From: an uncultured Lachnospiraceae bacterium | GTDB taxonomy: Bacteria > Bacillota_A > Clostridia > Lachnospirales > Lachnospiraceae | NCBI GenBank assembly: GCA_905200565.1 | Contig: CAJKKX010000142.1 | Span: 1 to 6,340, forward strand | DNA: 6,340 nt | Reading direction: 5' to 3' | In this document: in pieces, positions 5,262 through 6,340 of the stretch | Numbering within the stretch: position 1 is the stretch's first letter | Layout of the letters: each line of letters begins with the position of its first letter | Program-made: the position numbers and the translations under genes | Notes under the pieces: generated by a model | Told to the model about the DNA's origin: nothing | Databases searched by the model: none | The model's input: the letters and a program-made list of their open reading frames with translations, nothing else

Positions 5262-5927
5262 ATGGAAAATACATCCGAACTTCGCAATATAAAATCCAAA
5301 AAACTTTATCTGAGAGTCTATGATGAAATCAGGGAATATATCCTCCAGAATAAACTGCAGCCCGGTGATAAGCTTCCAACGGAAATGGAAATGTGCCATC
5401 AGCTCGGAGTCAGCCGCAATGTCCTCCGGGAGGCCATTAAATCATTGGAAATCACAGGAATTGTCACGTCCAAGCCGGGCGTTGGGATTATTATACGAGA
5501 ATGCAATATGGACTATATCATGTCCTCTTTTATATCCAACCTCTCTGTCAATAATGATTCCCATATGGAGGAATATGTGGAAGAGCTTCGCCGCATCCAC
5601 CGTTCGCAAAATAAGGCGCTCGAAGGTGCTCCGCACGAGGTGCTCCTTGTGCTCGATGGCACGAACGGCCAAAACGCGCTCGCGCAGGTAAAGGCCTTTG
5701 ACGCGGCCGTCAAGGTCACGGGGCTTATCATCACGAAGCTCGACGGCACGGCCAAGGGCGGCGTACTGGCGGCCATTTGCGCCATGCGCGCCGAAGCACC
5801 GCTACCGATCTATTTCATCGGCGTGGGCGAACAGCTCGCAGACCTACAGCGCTTCCGCGCCGTTCCGTTTGCCAACGCACTCGTCGGACTCGACCCGGAC
5901 TATCCGGAAACCGCATCGTCGAACTGA
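5262..5927 (+). CDS. GntR-family (FadR-type) regulator N-terminus fused in frame to FtsY C-terminus; chimeric ORF
   Basis: This 221-residue open frame starts after AAGGAGG (5251-5257; spacing only 4 bases). Residues 14-80 are a GntR winged helix-turn-helix: LYLRVYDEIREYILQNKLQPGDKLPTE-type helix 1, then CHQLGVSRNVLREAIKSLE (45-63, recognition helix) and the wing GIVTSKPGVGIIIRE (66-80). Residues 81-111 look like the linker and first helix of a FadR-type (FCD) ligand domain, ending MEEYVEELRR. That domain is then cut off: from about residue 107-112 on, the frame encodes the FtsY GTPase (listed separately). The upstream context is convincing for a local regulator of the divergent transporter, with matching FadR-type operators in between. 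As drawn, the protein would lack ligand sensing and dimerisation. No known protein pairs these domains, and the composition changes at the join, so this is most likely two genes merged by assembly. Confidence 0.85.
   Translation: MENTSELRNIKSKKLYLRVYDEIREYILQNKLQPGDKLPTEMEMCHQLGVSRNVLREAIKSLEITGIVTSKPGVGIIIRECNMDYIMSSFISNLSVNNDSHMEEYVEELRRIHRSQNKALEGAPHEVLLVLDGTNGQNALAQVKAFDAAVKVTGLIITKLDGTAKGGVLAAICAMRAEAPLPIYFIGVGEQLADLQRFRAVPFANALVGLDPDYPETASSN
5578..5597 (+). other. Probable misjoin word between gntR-family gene and ftsY
   Basis: The bases TGGAAGAGCTTCGCCGCAT (5578-5596) encode the end of V/M plus EELRRI. They fit both parents: FadR-type regulators often have (V)EELRR at the start of their ligand domain, and FtsY has a (M)EELRRI-like segment after its DTAGR motif. 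G/C content is about 38% in the 60 bases before (5521-5580) and about 62% at 5641-5700 by hand count. Confidence 0.6.
5580..5927 (+). pseudogene. ftsY: FtsY (signal recognition particle receptor), C-terminal fragment
   Basis: Residues 107-221 of the fused frame are the last part of the FtsY NG GTPase domain, the membrane-associated SRP receptor that docks ribosome-SRP complexes at the translocon. Visible blocks are HEVLLVLDGTNGQNAL (125-140), the guanine-specificity motif TKLDG (158-162) followed by TAKGGV, and the closing-loop block YFIGVGEQLADLQRF (184-198). Ffh would read LTKLDGDARGG here, which separates the two paralogues. The G1 P-loop, the DTAGR motif and the acidic N-terminus are absent because the left part of the frame belongs to another gene. 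The fragment is GC-rich with proteobacterial-looking residues. It is probably an intact gene in its own genome, truncated only by the contig join. Confidence 0.88.
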
Positions 5928-5975
5928 TACCTAACCAACTGGGCAACCAGGTTCCCCTTTCGTAGAGATGCTCAA

Positions 5976-6340
5976 ATGCTTTTAGGTGCCGTTGATTTGG
6001 GAAGCAACAGCTTCCGCGTGGAAATCGGTCAAGTGCATGGCGACCGCATTACGACGCAAAGCTACTGGAAAGAAACCATTCGCCTCGCAGGCGGTTTTGA
6101 CGAAGCTGGTGCGCTCACACCCGAAGCACAGGCAAGAGCACTCGGCGCGCTTTCTCGCTTTCGCGAACGATTGGGTAACCTGCCGCCCGAACGTGTGCGT
6201 GCCGTCGGCACACAGGCAATGCGTGCTGCTACCAATTCGGCAGAATTTCTGAAGAAAGCCGAAGCTGCGCTCGGCTACAAAATCGACATCCTGAGCGGCC
6301 ATGAAGAAGCCCGCCTCGTTTTCAAGGGTTGCGCACGCAC
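5976..6340 (+). CDS. ppx: Ppx/GppA family exopolyphosphatase, N-terminal part (runs off right edge)
   Basis: An open frame of 121 codons without a stop starts MLLGAVDLGSNSFRVEIG. DLGSNS (7-12) is the phosphate-1 loop of the actin-like Ppx/GppA phosphatases. VRAVGTQAMRAA (74-85) corresponds to the conserved VAT-A-R block, and ILSGHEEARLVFKG (105-118) holds the catalytic glutamate region (Glu110/111, compare E. coli Ppx E121). Exopolyphosphatase releases phosphate from polyphosphate ends; GppA instead hydrolyses pppGpp, and the fragment alone does not separate the two well. The ATG at 5976 is chosen because the earlier ATG at 5968 meets a stop after five codons. The ribosome site is weak (GTAGAG about 9 bases upstream). 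It follows ftsY by 48 bases on the same strand with similar GC-rich codon use, so both likely come from the same proteobacterial genome. Confidence 0.9.
   Translation, partial: MLLGAVDLGSNSFRVEIGQVHGDRITTQSYWKETIRLAGGFDEAGALTPEAQARALGALSRFRERLGNLPPERVRAVGTQAMRAATNSAEFLKKAEAALGYKIDILSGHEEARLVFKGCAR

Noticed and set aside
5928..5975. CTGG-GCAA-CCAG mini-hairpin between ftsY and ppx
   Set aside because: A 4-bp stem with a short CCCCTTT after it is too weak to call a terminator.
5982..6302. Minus-strand 106-codon open frame at the right edge
   Set aside because: It is antisense to the Ppx/GppA frame, which carries the DLGSNS and EEARL motifs.

Overview
This window reads as a stitched metagenomic contig, probably from a gut-type community, and not as one continuous genome. 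Three compositional blocks are visible. Positions 1 to about 430 are AT-rich (hand count of the first 60 bases: 15 G/C). They hold the first 133 codons of a GH32 sucrose-6-phosphate hydrolase/invertase on the minus strand, typical of low-GC Firmicutes. Positions of about 530-5596 are mid-GC and look like a Gram-positive, Clostridia/Lachnospiraceae-like genome with strong AGGAGG ribosome sites. From about 5578-5597 to the right edge the sequence is GC-rich and looks proteobacterial (betaproteobacterial/Sutterella-like by impression): the C-terminal third of FtsY, then the start of a Ppx/GppA exopolyphosphatase.

The central block is a peptide/nickel-type (Dpp/Opp) ABC transporter operon on the minus strand. 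The order is solute-binding protein (5021-3354), an attenuator-like hairpin (3291-3341), DppB-type permease (3268-2309), DppC-type permease (2296-1388) and one ATPase (1376-531). A FadR-subfamily GntR regulator starts divergently at 5262. The 240-base divergent region carries two identical 13-bp palindromes, TTTGTA-N-TACAAA. One lies downstream of each of two well-formed sigma-70-type promoters, so the regulator probably controls both itself and the transporter. The usual partner ATPase (DppF) is absent.

The most unusual item is the solute-binding protein. It is complete, with signal peptide, start and stop, but its two halves are in swapped order compared with family 5 binding proteins such as E. 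coli DppA. The C-terminal lobe follows the signal peptide directly, and the N-terminal lobe comes last. The cut falls exactly at the lobe boundary, so it looks like a natural circular permutation.

Two other genes are hybrids that are probably assembly joins. The ATPase is DppD-like up to its signature motif and YclP/siderophore-like after it. The GntR reading frame continues in frame into FtsY. Both switches fall on short words that both parent genes could share (QRAMIAM; EELRRI), which is what k-mer misjoins look like. Conclusions about gene neighbourhood across about 402-530, 843-863 and 5578-5597 should therefore not be trusted without read-level support.
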